From positions 310,001 to 374,000 of the forward strand of contig CAXKVF010000080.1 of assembly GCA_964057225.1 (NCBI GenBank): a DNA stretch of 64,000 bases, read 5' to 3'. Of this stretch, positions 39,073 to 52,097 are shown one piece after another. The stretch's first letter is position 1, and every line of letters begins with the position of its first letter. The position numbers and the translations under genes are program-made. The stretch is from Auanema rhodensis (Eukaryota > Nematoda > Chromadorea > Rhabditida > Rhabditidae). A model generated the notes under the pieces. It searched no databases, had not been told where the DNA came from, and worked only from the letters and a program-made list of their open reading frames with translations.

Positions 39073-40128
39073 GATGCGGTTTTCAAAATTAGATTTCCCA
39101 TGTCCATATTAGTCTAATAACAAATTTTTATTGATATTGCTTCATGGTAACCATGACTTTGAAATTTACGTGAACTTTAATTTATGCTAATTAAATGTAC
39201 ACGTGATGTGCACTTGGTATGTAACTCGCTTCACGTGAAAGATAAAGAGATGCGGTTTTCAAAATTAGATTCCCCCTGTCCATATTAGTCTAAAAACAAA
39301 TTTTTATTGATATTGCTTCATGGTAACCATGACTTTGAAATTTACGTGAACTTTAATTTATGCTAATTAAATGTACACGTGATGTGCACTTGGTATGTAA
39401 CTCGCTTCACGTGAAAGATAAAGAGATGCGGTTTTCAAAATTAGATTCCCCATGTCCATATTAGTCTAAAAACAAATTTTTATTGATATTGCTTCATGGT
39501 AACCATGACTTTGAAATTTACGTGAACTTTAATTTATGCTAATTAAATGTACACGTGATGTGCACTTGGTATGTAACTCGCTTCACGTGAAAGATAAAGA
39601 GATGCGGTTTTCAAAATTAGATTTCCCATGTCCATATTAGTCTAATAACAAATTTTTATTGATATTGCTTCATGGTAACCATGACTTTGAAATTTACGTG
39701 AACTTTAATTTATGCTAATTAAATGTACACGTGATGTGCACTTGGTATGTAACTCGCTTCACGTGAAAGATAAAGAGATGCGGTTTTCAAAATTAGATTC
39801 CCCCTGTCCATATTAGTCTAAAAACAAATTTTTATTGATATTGCTTCATGGTAACCATGACTTTGAAATTTACGTGAACTTTAATTTATGCTAATTAAAT
39901 GTACACGTGATGTGCACTTGGTATGTAACTCGCTTCACGTGAAAGATAAAGAGATGCGGTTTTCAAAATTAGATTCCCCATGTCCATATTAGTCTAAAAA
40001 CAAATTTTTATTGATATTGCTTCATGGTAACCATGACTTTGAAATTTACGTGAACTTTAATTTATGCTAATTAAATGTACACGTGATGTGCACTTGGTAT
40101 GTAACTCGCTTCACGTGAAAGATAAAGA
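39073..40128 (+). repeat. 3-monomer tandem duplication with a46t (M223-M228)
   Basis: Cx Cc C occurs twice in tandem (39073-39600, 39601-40128). Both Cx monomers carry a46t (ctaataac), seen nowhere else in the window, so this is a very young duplication. Confidence 0.88.
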
Positions 40129-40304
40129 GATGCGGTTTTCAAAATTAGATTCCCCATGTCCATATTAGTCTAAAAACAAATTTTTATTGATATTGGTGCA
40201 TGGTAACCATGACTTTGAAATTTACGTGAACTTTAATTTATGCTAATTAAATGTACACGTGATGTGCACTTGGTATGTAACTCGCTTCACGTGAAAGATA
40301 AAGA

Positions 40305-42944
40305 GATGCGGTTTTCAAAATTAGATTCCCCATGTCCATATTAGTCTCAAAACAAATTTTTATTGATATTGGTTCATGGTAACCATGACTTTGAAATTTA
40401 CGTGAACTTTAATTTATGCTAATTAAATGTACACGTGATGTGCACTTGGTATGTAACTCGCTTCACGTGAAAGATAAAGAGATGCGGTTTTCAAAATTAG
40501 ATTCCCCATGTCCATATTAGTCTCAAAACAAATTTTTATTGATATTGGTTCATGGTAACCATGACTTTGAAATTTACGTGAACTTTAATTTATGCTAATT
40601 AAATGTACACGTGATGTGCACTTGGTATGTAACTCGCTTCAAGTGAAAGATAAAAAGATGCGGTTTTCAAAATTAGATTCCCCATGTCCATATTAGTCTA
40701 AAAACAAATTTTTATTGATATTGCTTCATGGTAACCATGACTTTGAAATTTACGTGAACTTTAATTTATGCTAATTAAATGTACACGTGATGTGCACTTG
40801 GTATGTAACTCGCTTCACGTGAAAGATAAAGAGATGCGGTTTTCAAAATTAGATTCCCCATGTCCATATTAGTCTAAAAACAAATTTTTATTGATATTGC
40901 TTCATGGTAACCATGACTTTGAAATTTACGTGAACTTTAATTTATGCTAATTAAATGTACACGTGATGTGCACTTGGTATGTAACTCGCTTCACGTGAAA
41001 GATAAAGAGATGCGGTTTTCAAAATTAGATTCCCCATGTCCATATTAGTCTAAAAACAAATTTTTATTGATATTGGTTCATGGTAACCATGACTTTGAAA
41101 TTTACGTGAACTTTAATTTATGCTAATTAAATGTACACGTGATGTGCACTTGGTATGTAACTCGCTTCACGTGAAAGATAAAGAGATGCGGTTTTCAAAA
41201 TTAGATTCCCCATGTCCATATTAGTCTAAAAACAAATTTTTATTGATATTGCTTCATGGTAACCATGACTTTGAAATTTACGTGAACTTTAATTTATGCT
41301 AATTAAATGTACACGTGATGTGCACTTGGTATGTAACTCGCTTCACGTGAAAGATAAAGAGATGCGGTTTTCAAAATTAGATTCCCCATGTCCATATTAG
41401 TCTAAAAACAAATTTTTATTGATATTGGTGCATGGTAACCATGACTTTGAAATTTACGTGAACTTTAATTTATGCTAATTAAATGTACACGTGATGTGCA
41501 CTTGGTATGTAACTCGCTTCACGTGAAAGATAAAGAGATGCGGTTTTCAAAATTAGATTCCCCATGTCCATATTAGTCTCAAAACAAATTTTTATTGATA
41601 TTGGTTCATGGTAACCATGACTTTGAAATTTACGTGAACTTTAATTTATGCTAATTAAATGTACACGTGATGTGCACTTGGTATGTAACTCGCTTCACGT
41701 GAAAGATAAAGAGATGCGGTTTTCAAAATTAGATTTCCCATGTCCATATTAGTCTAAAAACAAATTTTTATTGATATTGCTTCATGGTAACCATGACTTT
41801 GAAATTTACGTGAACTTTAATTTATGCTAATTAAATGTACACGTGATGTGCACTTGGTATGTAACTCGCTTCACGTGAAAGATAAAGAGATGCGGTTTTC
41901 AAAATTAGATTCCCCCTGTCCATATTAGTCTAAAAACAAATTTTTATTGATATTGCTTCATGGTAACCATGACTTTGAAATTTACGTAAACTTTAATTTA
42001 TGCTAATTAAATGTACACGTGATGTGCACTTGGTATGTAACTCGCTTCACGTGAAAGATAAAGAGATGCGGTTTTCAAAATTAGATTCCCCATGTCCATA
42101 TTAGTCTCAAAACAAATTTTTATTGATATTGGTTCATGGTAACCATGACTTTGAAATTTACGTGAACTTTAATTTATGCTAATTAAATGTACACGTGATG
42201 TGCACTTGGTATGTAACTCGCTTCACGTGAAAGATAAAGAGATGCGGTTTTCAAAATTAGATTCCCCATGTCCATATTAGTCTAAAAACAAATTTTTATT
42301 GATATTGCTTCATGGTAACCATGACTTTGAAATTTACGTGAACTTTAATTTATGCTAATTAAATGTACACGTGATGTGCACTTGGTATGTAACTCGCTTC
42401 ACGTGAAAGATAAAGAGATGCGGTTTTCAAAATTAGATTCCCCATGTCCATATTAGTCTAAAAACAAATTTTTATTGATATTGGTGCATGGTAACCATGA
42501 CTTTGAAATTTACGTGAACTTTAATTTATGCTAATTAAATGTACACGTGATGTGCACTTGGTATGTAACTCGCTTCACGTGAAAGATAAAGAGATGCGGT
42601 TTTCAAAATTAGATTCCCCATGTCCATATTAGTCTAAAAACAAATTTTTATTGATATTGCTTCATGGTAACCATGACTTTGAAATTTACGTGAACTTTAA
42701 TTTATGCTAATTAAATGTACACGTGATGTGCACTTGGTATGTAACTCGCTTCACGTGAAAGATAAAGAGATGCGGTTTTCAAAATTAGATTCCCCATGTC
42801 CATATTAGTCTAAAAACAAATTTTTATTGATATTGGTGCATGGTAACCATGACTTTGAAATTTACGTGAACTTTAATTTATGCTAATTAAATGTACACGT
42901 GATGTGCACTTGGTATGTAACTCGCTTCACGTGAAAGATAAAGA
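40305..42944 (+). repeat. 15-monomer HOR unit 1 (M230-M244)
   Basis: Tc Tc C C T C G Tc Cx Cc Tc C G C G, 2,640 bp. The second Tc (M231) ends in caagtg (c162a), which breaks dyad 3, and M239 has acgtaa (g100a). Both markers recur in the next unit. Confidence 0.87.
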
Positions 42945-45056
42945 GATGCGGTTTTCAAAATTAGATTCCCCATGTCCATATTAGTCTCAAAACAAATTTT
43001 TATTGATATTGGTTCATGGTAACCATGACTTTGAAATTTACGTGAACTTTAATTTATGCTAATTAAATGTACACGTGATGTGCACTTGGTATGTAACTCG
43101 CTTCACGTGAAAGATAAAGAGATGCGGTTTTCAAAATTAGATTCCCCATGTCCATATTAGTCTCAAAACAAATTTTTATTGATATTGGTTCATGGTAACC
43201 ATGACTTTGAAATTTACGTGAACTTTAATTTATGCTAATTAAATGTACACGTGATGTGCACTTGGTATGTAACTCGCTTCAAGTGAAAGATAAAGAGATG
43301 CGGTTTTCAAAATTAGATTCCCCATGTCCATATTAGTCTAAAAACAAATTTTTATTGATATTGCTTCATGGTAACCATGACTTTGAAATTTACGTGAACT
43401 TTAATTTATGCTAATTAAATGTACACGTGATGTGCACTTGGTATGTAACTCGCTTCACGTGAAAGATAAAGAGATGCGGTTTTCAAAATTAGATTCCCCA
43501 TGTCCATATTAGTCTAAAAACAAATTTTTATTGATATTGCTTCATGGTAACCATGACTTTGAAATTTACGTGAACTTTAATTTATGCTAATTAAATGTAC
43601 ACGTGATGTGCACTTGGTATGTAACTCGCTTCACGTGAAAGATAAAGAGATGCGGTTTTCAAAATTAGATTCCCCATGTCCATATTAGTCTAAAAACAAA
43701 TTTTTATTGATATTGGTTCATGGTAACCATGACTTTGAAATTTACGTGAACTTTAATTTATGCTAATTAAATGTACACGTGATGTGCACTTGGTATGTAA
43801 CTCGCTTCACGTGAAAGATAAAGAGATGCGGTTTTCAAAATTAGATTCCCCATGTCCATATTAGTCTAAAAACAAATTTTTATTGATATTGCTTCATGGT
43901 AACCATGACTTTGAAATTTACGTGAACTTTAATTTATGCTAATTAAATGTACACGTGATGTGCACTTGGTATGTAACTCGCTTCACGTGAAAGATAAAGA
44001 GATGCGGTTTTCAAAATTAGATTCCCCATGTCCATATTAGTCTAAAAACAAATTTTTATTGATATTGGTGCATGGTAACCATGACTTTGAAATTTACGTG
44101 AACTTTAATTTATGCTAATTAAATGTACACGTGATGTGCACTTGGTATGTAACTCGCTTCACGTGAAAGATAAAGAGATGCGGTTTTCAAAATTAGATTC
44201 CCCATGTCCATATAAGTCTCAAAACAAATTTTTATTGATATTGGTTCATGGTAACCATGACTTTGAAATTTACGTGAACTTTAATTTATGCTAATTAAAT
44301 GTACACGTGATGTGCACTTGGTATGTAACTCGCTTCACGTGAAAGATAAAGAGATGCGGTTTTCAAAATTAGATTTCCCATGTCCATATTAGTCTAAAAA
44401 CAAATTTTTATTGATATTGCTTCATGGTAACCATGACTTTGAAATTTACGTAAACTTTAATTTATGCTAATTAAATGTACACGTGATGTGCACTTGGTAT
44501 GTAACTCGCTTCACGTGAAAGATAAAGAGATGCGGTTTTCAAAATTAGATTCCCCATGTCCATATTAGTCTCAAAACAAATTTTTATTGATATTGGTTCA
44601 TGGTAACCATGACTTTGAAATTTACGTGAACTTTAATTTATGCTAATTAAATGTACACGTGATGTGCACTTGGTATGTAACTCGCTTCACGTGAAAGATA
44701 AAGAGATGCGGTTTTCAAAATTAGATTCCCCATGTCCATATTAGTCTAAAAACAAATTTTTATTGATATTGCTTCATGGTAACCATGACTTTGAAATTTA
44801 CGTGAACTTTAATTTATGCTAATTAAATGTACACGTGATGTGCACTTGGTATGTAACTCGCTTCACGTGAAAGATAAAGAGATGCGGTTTTCAAAATTAG
44901 ATTCCCCATGTCCATATTAGTCTAAAAACAAATTTTTATTGATATTGGTGCATGGTAACCATGACTTTGAAATTTACGTGAACTTTAATTTATGCTAATT
45001 AAATGTACACGTGATGTGCACTTGGTATGTAACTCGCTTCACGTGAAAGATAAAGA
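42945..45056 (+). repeat. 15-monomer HOR unit 2, 12 monomers (M245-M256)
   Basis: Tc Tc C C T C G Tc Cx Tc C G. It starts 2,640 bp after unit 1 and repeats c162a in M246. Relative to unit 1 it lacks Cc as a separate monomer and the last C-G pair. M253 has the Cx marker of unit 1's M238 together with the g100a marker of M239, so one monomer was removed by exchange inside the repeat. M252 has t38a, which removes a tag stop. Confidence 0.87.
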
Positions 45057-46992
45057 GATGCGGTTTTCAAAATTAGATTCCCCATGTCCATATTAGTCTC
45101 AAAACAAATTTTTATTGATATTGGTTCATGGTAACCATGACTTTGAAATTTACGTGAACTTTAATTTATGCTAATTAAATGTACACGTGATGTGCACTTG
45201 GTATGTAACTCGCTTCACGTGAAAGATAAAGAGATGCGGTTTTCAAAATTAGATTCCCCATGTCCATATTAGTCTCAAAACAAATTTTTATTGATATTGG
45301 TTCATGGTAACCATGACTTTGAAATTTACGTGAACTTTAATTTATGCTAATTAAATGTACACGTGATGTGCACTTGGTATGTAACTCGCTTCACGTGAAA
45401 GATAAAGAGATGCGGTTTTCAAAATTAGATTCCCCATGTCCATATTAGTCTAAAAACAAATTTTTATTGATATTGCTTCATGGTAACCATGACTTTGAAA
45501 TTTACGTGAACTTTAATTTATGCTAATTAAATGTACACGTGATGTGCACTTGGTATGTAACTCGCTTCACGTGAAAGATAAAGAGATGCGGTTTTCAAAA
45601 TTAGATTCCCCATGTCCATATTAGTCTAAAAACAAATTTTTATTGATATTGCTTCATGGTAACCATGACTTTGAAATTTACGTGAACTTTAATTTATGCT
45701 AATTAAATGTACACGTGATGTGCACTTGGTATGTAACTCGCTTCACGTGAAAGATAAAGAGATGCGGTTTTCAAAATTAGATTCCCCATGTCCATATTAG
45801 TCTAAAAACAAATTTTTATTGATATTGGTTCATGGTAACCATGACTTTGAAATTTACGTGAACTTTAATTTATGCTAATTAAATGTACACGTGATGTGCA
45901 CTTGGTATGTAACTCGCTTCACGTGAAAGATAAAGAGATGCGGTTTTCAAAATTAGATTCCCCATGTCCATATTAGTCTAAAAACAAATTTTTATTGATA
46001 TTGCTTCATGGTAACCATGACTTTGAAATTTACGTGAACTTTAATTTATGCTAATTAAATGTACACGTGATGTGCACTTGGTATGTAACTCGCTTCACGT
46101 GAAAGATAAAGAGATGCGGTTTTCAAAATTAGATTCCCCATGTCCATATTAGTCTCAAAACAAATTTTTATTGATATTGGTTCATGGTAACCATGACTTT
46201 GAAATTTACGTGAACTTTAATTTATGCTAATTAAATGTACACGTGATGTGCACTTGGTATGTAACTCGCTTCATGTGAAAGATAAAGAGATGCGGTTTTC
46301 AAAATTAGATTTCCCATGTCCATATTAGTCTAAAAACAAATTTTTATTGATATTGCTTCATGGTAACCATGACTTTGAAATTTACGTGAACTTTAATTTA
46401 TGCTAATTAAATGTACACGTGATGTGCACTTGGTATGTAACTCGCTTCACGTGAAAGATAAAGAGATGCGGTTTTCAAAATTAGATTCCCCCTGTCCATA
46501 TTAGTCTAAAAACAAATTTTTATTGATATTGCTTCATGGTAACCATGACTTTGAAATTTACGTGAACTTTAATTTATGCTAATTAAATGTACACGTGATG
46601 TGCACTTGGTATGTAACTCGCTTCACGTGAAAGATAAAGAGATGCGGTTTTCAAAATTAGATTCCCCATGTCCATATTAGTCTAAAAACAAATTTTTATT
46701 GATATTGCTTCATGGTAACCATGACTTTGAAATTTACGTGAACTTTAATTTATGCTAATTAAATGTACACGTGATGTGCACTTGGTATGTAACTCGCTTC
46801 ACGTGAAAGATAAAGAGATGCGGTTTTCAAAATTAGATTCCCCATGTCCATATTAGTCTAAAAACAAATTTTTATTGATATTGGTGCATGGTAACCATGA
46901 CTTTGAAATTTACGTGAACTTTAATTTATGCTAATTAAATGTACACGTGATGTGCACTTGGTATGTACCTCGCTTCACGTGAAAGATAAAGA
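45057..46992 (+). repeat. 15-monomer HOR unit 3, 11 monomers (M257-M267)
   Basis: Tc Tc C C T C Tc Cx Cc C G. Same start as units 1 and 2 but without the G before the Tc-Cx pair. M263 ends in catgtg (c162t) and M267 has gtacctcgc, both private. Confidence 0.82.
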
Positions 46993-47344
46993 GATGCGGT
47001 TTTCAAAATTAGATTCCCCAAGTCCATATTAGTCTCAAAACAAATTTTTATTGATATTGGTTCATGGTAACCATGACTTTGAAATTTACGTGAACTTTAA
47101 TTTATGTTAATTAAATGTACACGTGATGTGCACTTGGTATGTAACTCGCTTCACGTGAAAGATAAAGAGATGCGGTTTTCAAAATTAGATTCCCCGTGTC
47201 CATATTAGTCTCAAAACAAATTTTTATTGATATTGGTTCATGGTAACCATGACTTTGAAATTTACGTGAACTTTAATTTATGCTAATTAAATGTACACGT
47301 GATGTGCACTTGGTATGTAACTCGCTTCACGTGAAAGATAAAGA
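46993..47344 (+). repeat. M268-M269: two Tc monomers, broken fourth unit
   Basis: A Tc-Tc pair, the start of a fourth HOR unit, joins directly to the 13-monomer HOR. M268 has ccaagtcc (t29a) and tatgttaat, and M269 has cccgtgtcc (a28g). This is the junction between two HOR domains. Confidence 0.75.
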
Positions 47345-49632
47345 GATGCGGTTTTCAAAATTAGATTCCCCCTGTCCATATTAGTCTAAAAACAAATTTT
47401 TATTGATATTGCTTCATGGTAACCATGACTTTGAAATTTACGTGAACTTTAATTTATGCTAATTAAATGTACACGTGATGTGCACTTGGTATGTAACTCA
47501 TTTCACGTGAAAGATAAAGAGATGCGGTTTTCAAAATTAGATTCCCCATGTCCATATTAGTCTAAAAACAAATTTTTATTGATATTGCTTCATGGTAACC
47601 ATGACTTTGAAATTTACGTGAACTTTAATTTATGCTAATTAAATGTACACGTGATGTGCACTTGGTATGTAACTCGCTTCACGTGAAAGATAAAGAGATG
47701 CGGTTTTCAAAATTAGATTCCCCATGTCCATATTAGTCTAAAAACAAATTTTTATTGATATTGGTGCATGGTAACCATGACTTTGAAATTTACGTGAACT
47801 TTAATTTATGCTAATTAAATGTACACGTGATGTGCACTTGGTATGTAACTCGCTTCACGTGAAAGATAAAGAGATGCGGTTTTCAAAATTAGATTCCCCA
47901 TGTCCATATTAGTCTCAAAACAAATTTTTATTGATATTGGTTCATGGTAACCATGACTTTGAAATTTACGTGAACTTTAATTTATGCTAATTAAATGTAC
48001 ACGTGATGTGCACTTGGTATGTAACTCGCTTCACGTGAAAGATAAAGAGATGCGGTTTTCAAAATTAGATTCCCCATGTCCATATTAGTCTAAAAACAAA
48101 TTTTTATTGATATTGCTTCATGGTAACCATGACTTTGAAATTTACGTGAACTTTAATTTATGCTAATTAAATGTACACGTGATGTGCACTTGGTATGTAA
48201 CTCGCTTCACGTGAAAGATAAAGAGATGCGGTTTTCAAAATTAGATTCCCCATGTCCATATTAGTCTAAAAACAAATTTTTATTGATATTGGTGCATGGT
48301 AACCATGACTTTGAAATTTACGTGAACTTTAATTTATGCTAATTAAATGTACACGTGATGTGCACTTGGTATGTAACTCGCTTCACGTGAAAGATAAAGA
48401 GATGCGGTTTTCAAAATTAGATTCCCCATGTCCATATTAGTCTAAAAACAAATTTTTATTGATATTGGTGCATGGTAACCATGACTTTGAAATTTACGTG
48501 AACTTTAATTTATGCTAATTAAATGTACACGTGATGTGCACTTGGTATGTAACTCGCTTCACGTGAAAGATAAAGAGATGCGGTTTTCAAAATTAGATTC
48601 CCCATGTCCATATTAGTCTAAAAACAAATTTTTATTGATATTGGTTCATGGTAACCATGACTTTGAAATTTACGTGAACTTTAATTTATGCTAATTAAAT
48701 GTACACGTGATGTGCACTTGGTATGTAACTCGCTTCACGTGAAAGAAGAAGAGATGCGGTTTTCAAAATTAGATTCCCCATGTCCATATTAGTCTAAAAA
48801 CAAATTTTTATTGATATTGGTTCATGGTAACCATGACTTTCAAATTTACGTGAACTTTAATTTATGCTAATTAAATGTACACGTGATGTGCACTTGGTAT
48901 GTAACTCGCTTCACGTGAAAGATAAAGAGATGCGGTTTTCAAAATTAGATTCCCCATGTCCATATTAGTTTAAAAACAAATTTTTATTGATATTGGTGCA
49001 TGGTAACCATGACTTTGAAATTTACGTGAACTTTAATTTATGCTAATTAAATGTACACGTGATGTGCACTTGGTATGTAACTCGCTTCACGTGAAAGATA
49101 AAGAGATGCGGTTTTCAAAATTAGATTCCCCATGTCCATATTAGTCTAAAAACAAATTTTTATTGATATTGGTTCATGGTAACCATGACTTTGAAATTTA
49201 CGTGAACTTTAATTTATGCTAATTAAATGTACACGTGATGTGCACTTGGTATGTAACTCGCTTCACGTGAAAGAAGAAGAGATGCGGTTTTCAAAATTAG
49301 ATTCCCCATGTCCATATTAGTCTAAAAACAAATTTTAATTGATATTGGTTCATGGTAACCATGACTTTGAAATTTACGTGAACTTTAATTTATGCTAATT
49401 AAATGTACACGTGATGTGCACTTGGTATGTAACTCGCTTCACGTGAAAGATAAAGAGATGCGGTTTTCAAAATTAGATTCCCCATGTCCATATTAGTCTA
49501 AAAACAAATTTTTATTGATATTGGTGCATGGTAACCATGACTTTGAAATTTACGTGAACTTTAATTTATGCTAATTAAATGTACACGTGATGTGCACTTG
49601 GTATGTAACTCGCTTCACGTGAAAGATAAAGA
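47345..49632 (+). repeat. 13-monomer HOR, copy 1 (M270-M282)
   Basis: Cc C G Tc C G G T T Gtt T Taa G, 2,288 bp. The first monomer has catttc (g156a, c157t); the eighth and eleventh end in agaagaag (a171g172); the ninth has ctttcaaat (g89c); Gtt has c42t; Taa has t57a. All five markers occur in the same places in copy 2. Confidence 0.93.
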
Positions 49633-51920
49633 GATGCGGTTTTCAAATTTAGATTCCCCCTGTCCATATTAGTCTAAAAACAAATTTTTATTGATATTGC
49701 TTCATGGTAACCATGACTTTGAAATTTACGTGAACTTTAATTTATGCTAATTAAATGTACACGTGATGTGCACTTGGTATGTAACTCATTTCACGTGAAA
49801 GATAAAGAGATGCGGTTTTCAAAATTAGATTCCCCATGTCCATATTAGTCTAAAAACAAATTTTTATTGATATTGCTTCATGGTAACCATGACTTTGAAA
49901 TTTACGTGAACTTTAATTTATGCTAATTAAATGTACACGTGATGTGCACTTGGTATGTAACTCGCTTCACGTGAAAGATAAAGAGATGCGGTTTTCAAAA
50001 TTAGATTCCCCATGTCCATATTAGTCTAAAAACAAATTTTTATTGATATTGGTGCATGGTAACCATGACTTTGAAATTTACGTGAACTTTAATTTATGCT
50101 AATTAAATGTACACGTGATGTGCACTTGGTATGTAACTCGCTTCACGTGAAAGATAAAGAGATGCGGTTTTCAAAATTAGATTCCCCATGTCCATATTAG
50201 TCTCAAAACAAATTTTTATTGATATTGGTTCATGGTAACCATGACTTTGAAATTTACGTGAACTTTAATTTATGCTAATTAAATGTACACGTGATGTGCA
50301 CTTGGTATGTAACTCGCTTCACGTGAAAGATAAAGAGATGCGGTTTTCAAAATTAGATTCCCCATGTCCATATTAGTCTAAAAACAAATTTTTATTGATA
50401 TTGCTTCATGGTAACCATGACTTTGAAATTTACGTGAACTTTAATTTATGCTAATTAAATGTACACGTGATGTGCACTTGGTATGTAACTCGCTTCACGT
50501 GAAAGATAAAGAGATGCGGTTTTCAAAATTAGATTCCCCATGTCCATATTAGTCTAAAAACAAATTTTTATTGATATTGGTGCATGGTAACCATGACTTT
50601 GAAATTTACGTGAACTTTAATTTATGCTAATTAAATGTACACGTGATGTGCACTTGGTATGTAACTCGCTTCACGTGAAAGATAAAGAGATGCGGTTTTC
50701 AAAATTAGATTCCCCATGTCCATATTAGTCTAAAAACAAATTTTTATTGATATTGGTGCATGGTAACCATGACTTTGAAATTTACGTGAACTTTAATTTA
50801 TGCTAATTAAATGTACACGTGATGTGCACTTGGTATGTAACTCGCTTCACGTGAAAGATAAAGAGATGCGGTTTTCAAAATTAGATTCCCCATGTCCATA
50901 TTAGTCTAAAAACAAATTTTTATTGATATTGGTTCATGGTAACCATGACTTTGAAATTTACGTGAACTTTAATTTATGCTAATTAAATGTACACGTGATG
51001 TGCACTTGGTATGTAACTCGCTTCACGTGAAAGAAGAAGAGATGCGGTTTTCAAAATTAGATTCCCCATGTCCATATTAGTCTAAAAACAAATTTTTATT
51101 GATATTGGTTCATGGTAACCATGACTTTCAAATTTACGTGAACTTTAATTTATGCTAATTAAATGTACACGTGATGTGCACTTGGTATGTAACTCGCTTC
51201 ACGTGAAAGATAAAGAGATGCGGTTTTCAAAATTAGATTCCCCATGTCCATATTAGTTTAAAAACAAATTTTTATTGATATTGGTGCATGGTAACCATGA
51301 CTTTGAAATTTACGTGAACTTTAATTTATGCTAATTAAATGTACACGTGATGTGCACTTGGTATGTAACTCGCTTCACGTGAAAGATAAAGAGATGCGGT
51401 TTTCAAAATTAGATTCCCCATGTCCATATTAGTCTAAAAACAAATTTTTATTGATATTGGTTCATGGTAACCATGACTTTGAAATTTACGTGAACTTTAA
51501 TTTATGCTAATTAAATGTACACGTGATGTGCACTTGGTATGTAACTCGCTTCACGTGAAAGAAGAAGAGATGCGGTTTTCAAAATTAGATTCCCCATGTC
51601 CATATTAGTCTAAAAACAAATTTTAATTGATATTGGTTCATGGTAACCATGACTTTGAAATTTACGTGAACTTTAATTTATGCTAATTAAATGTACACGT
51701 GATGTGCACTTGGTATGTAACTCGCTTCACGTGAAAGATAAAGAGATGCGGTTTTCAAAATTAGATTCCCCATGTCCATATTAGTCTAAAAACAAATTTT
51801 TATTGATATTGGTGCATGGTAACCATGACTTTGAAATTTACGTGAACTTTAATTTATGCTAATTAAATGTACACGTGATGTGCACTTGGTATGTAACTCG
51901 CTTCACGTGAAAGATAAAGA
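49633..51920 (+). repeat. 13-monomer HOR, copy 2 (M283-M295)
   Basis: Order and markers are the same as copy 1, including the g89c monomer (M291), otherwise seen only in M278. The clearest difference is caaatttag in M283. This is the best preserved tandem HOR pair in the window and a very recent duplication. Confidence 0.93.
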
Positions 51921-52097
51921 GATGCGGTTTTCAAAATTAGATTTTTCCATGTCCATATTAGTCTAAAAACAAATTTTTATTGATATTGGTTCATGGTAAC
52001 CATGACTTTGAAATTTACGTGAACTTTAATTTATGCTAATTAAATGTACACGTGATGTGCACTTGGTATGTAACTCGCTTCACGTGAAAGATAAAGA
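51921..52097 (+). repeat. First 177-bp Tttt monomer (M296)
   Basis: The C-run at 24-27 reads tttcc with one added base, giving gatttttccatg and a 177-bp monomer. This is the first length change in the window. Twelve such monomers follow this design: M296, M300, M306, M317, M321, M330, M338, M342, M346, M356, M360 and the partial M364, all class T and all right of 51,920. Confidence 0.93.

Noticed and set aside
39073-39776. Minisatellite or microsatellite tracts within monomers
   Set aside because: The a46t change gives only ctaataac; no run of short units was seen here or elsewhere, and the longest homopolymers are five to six bases.
44112-44294. A 60-codon open frame on the plus strand
   Set aside because: It lies wholly in satellite monomers M251-M252. 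It is open only because t38a at 44214 turns the usual tag stop into aag; every other monomer stops there. The 176-bp period also shifts frame from one monomer to the next. No domain or coding signal is visible.
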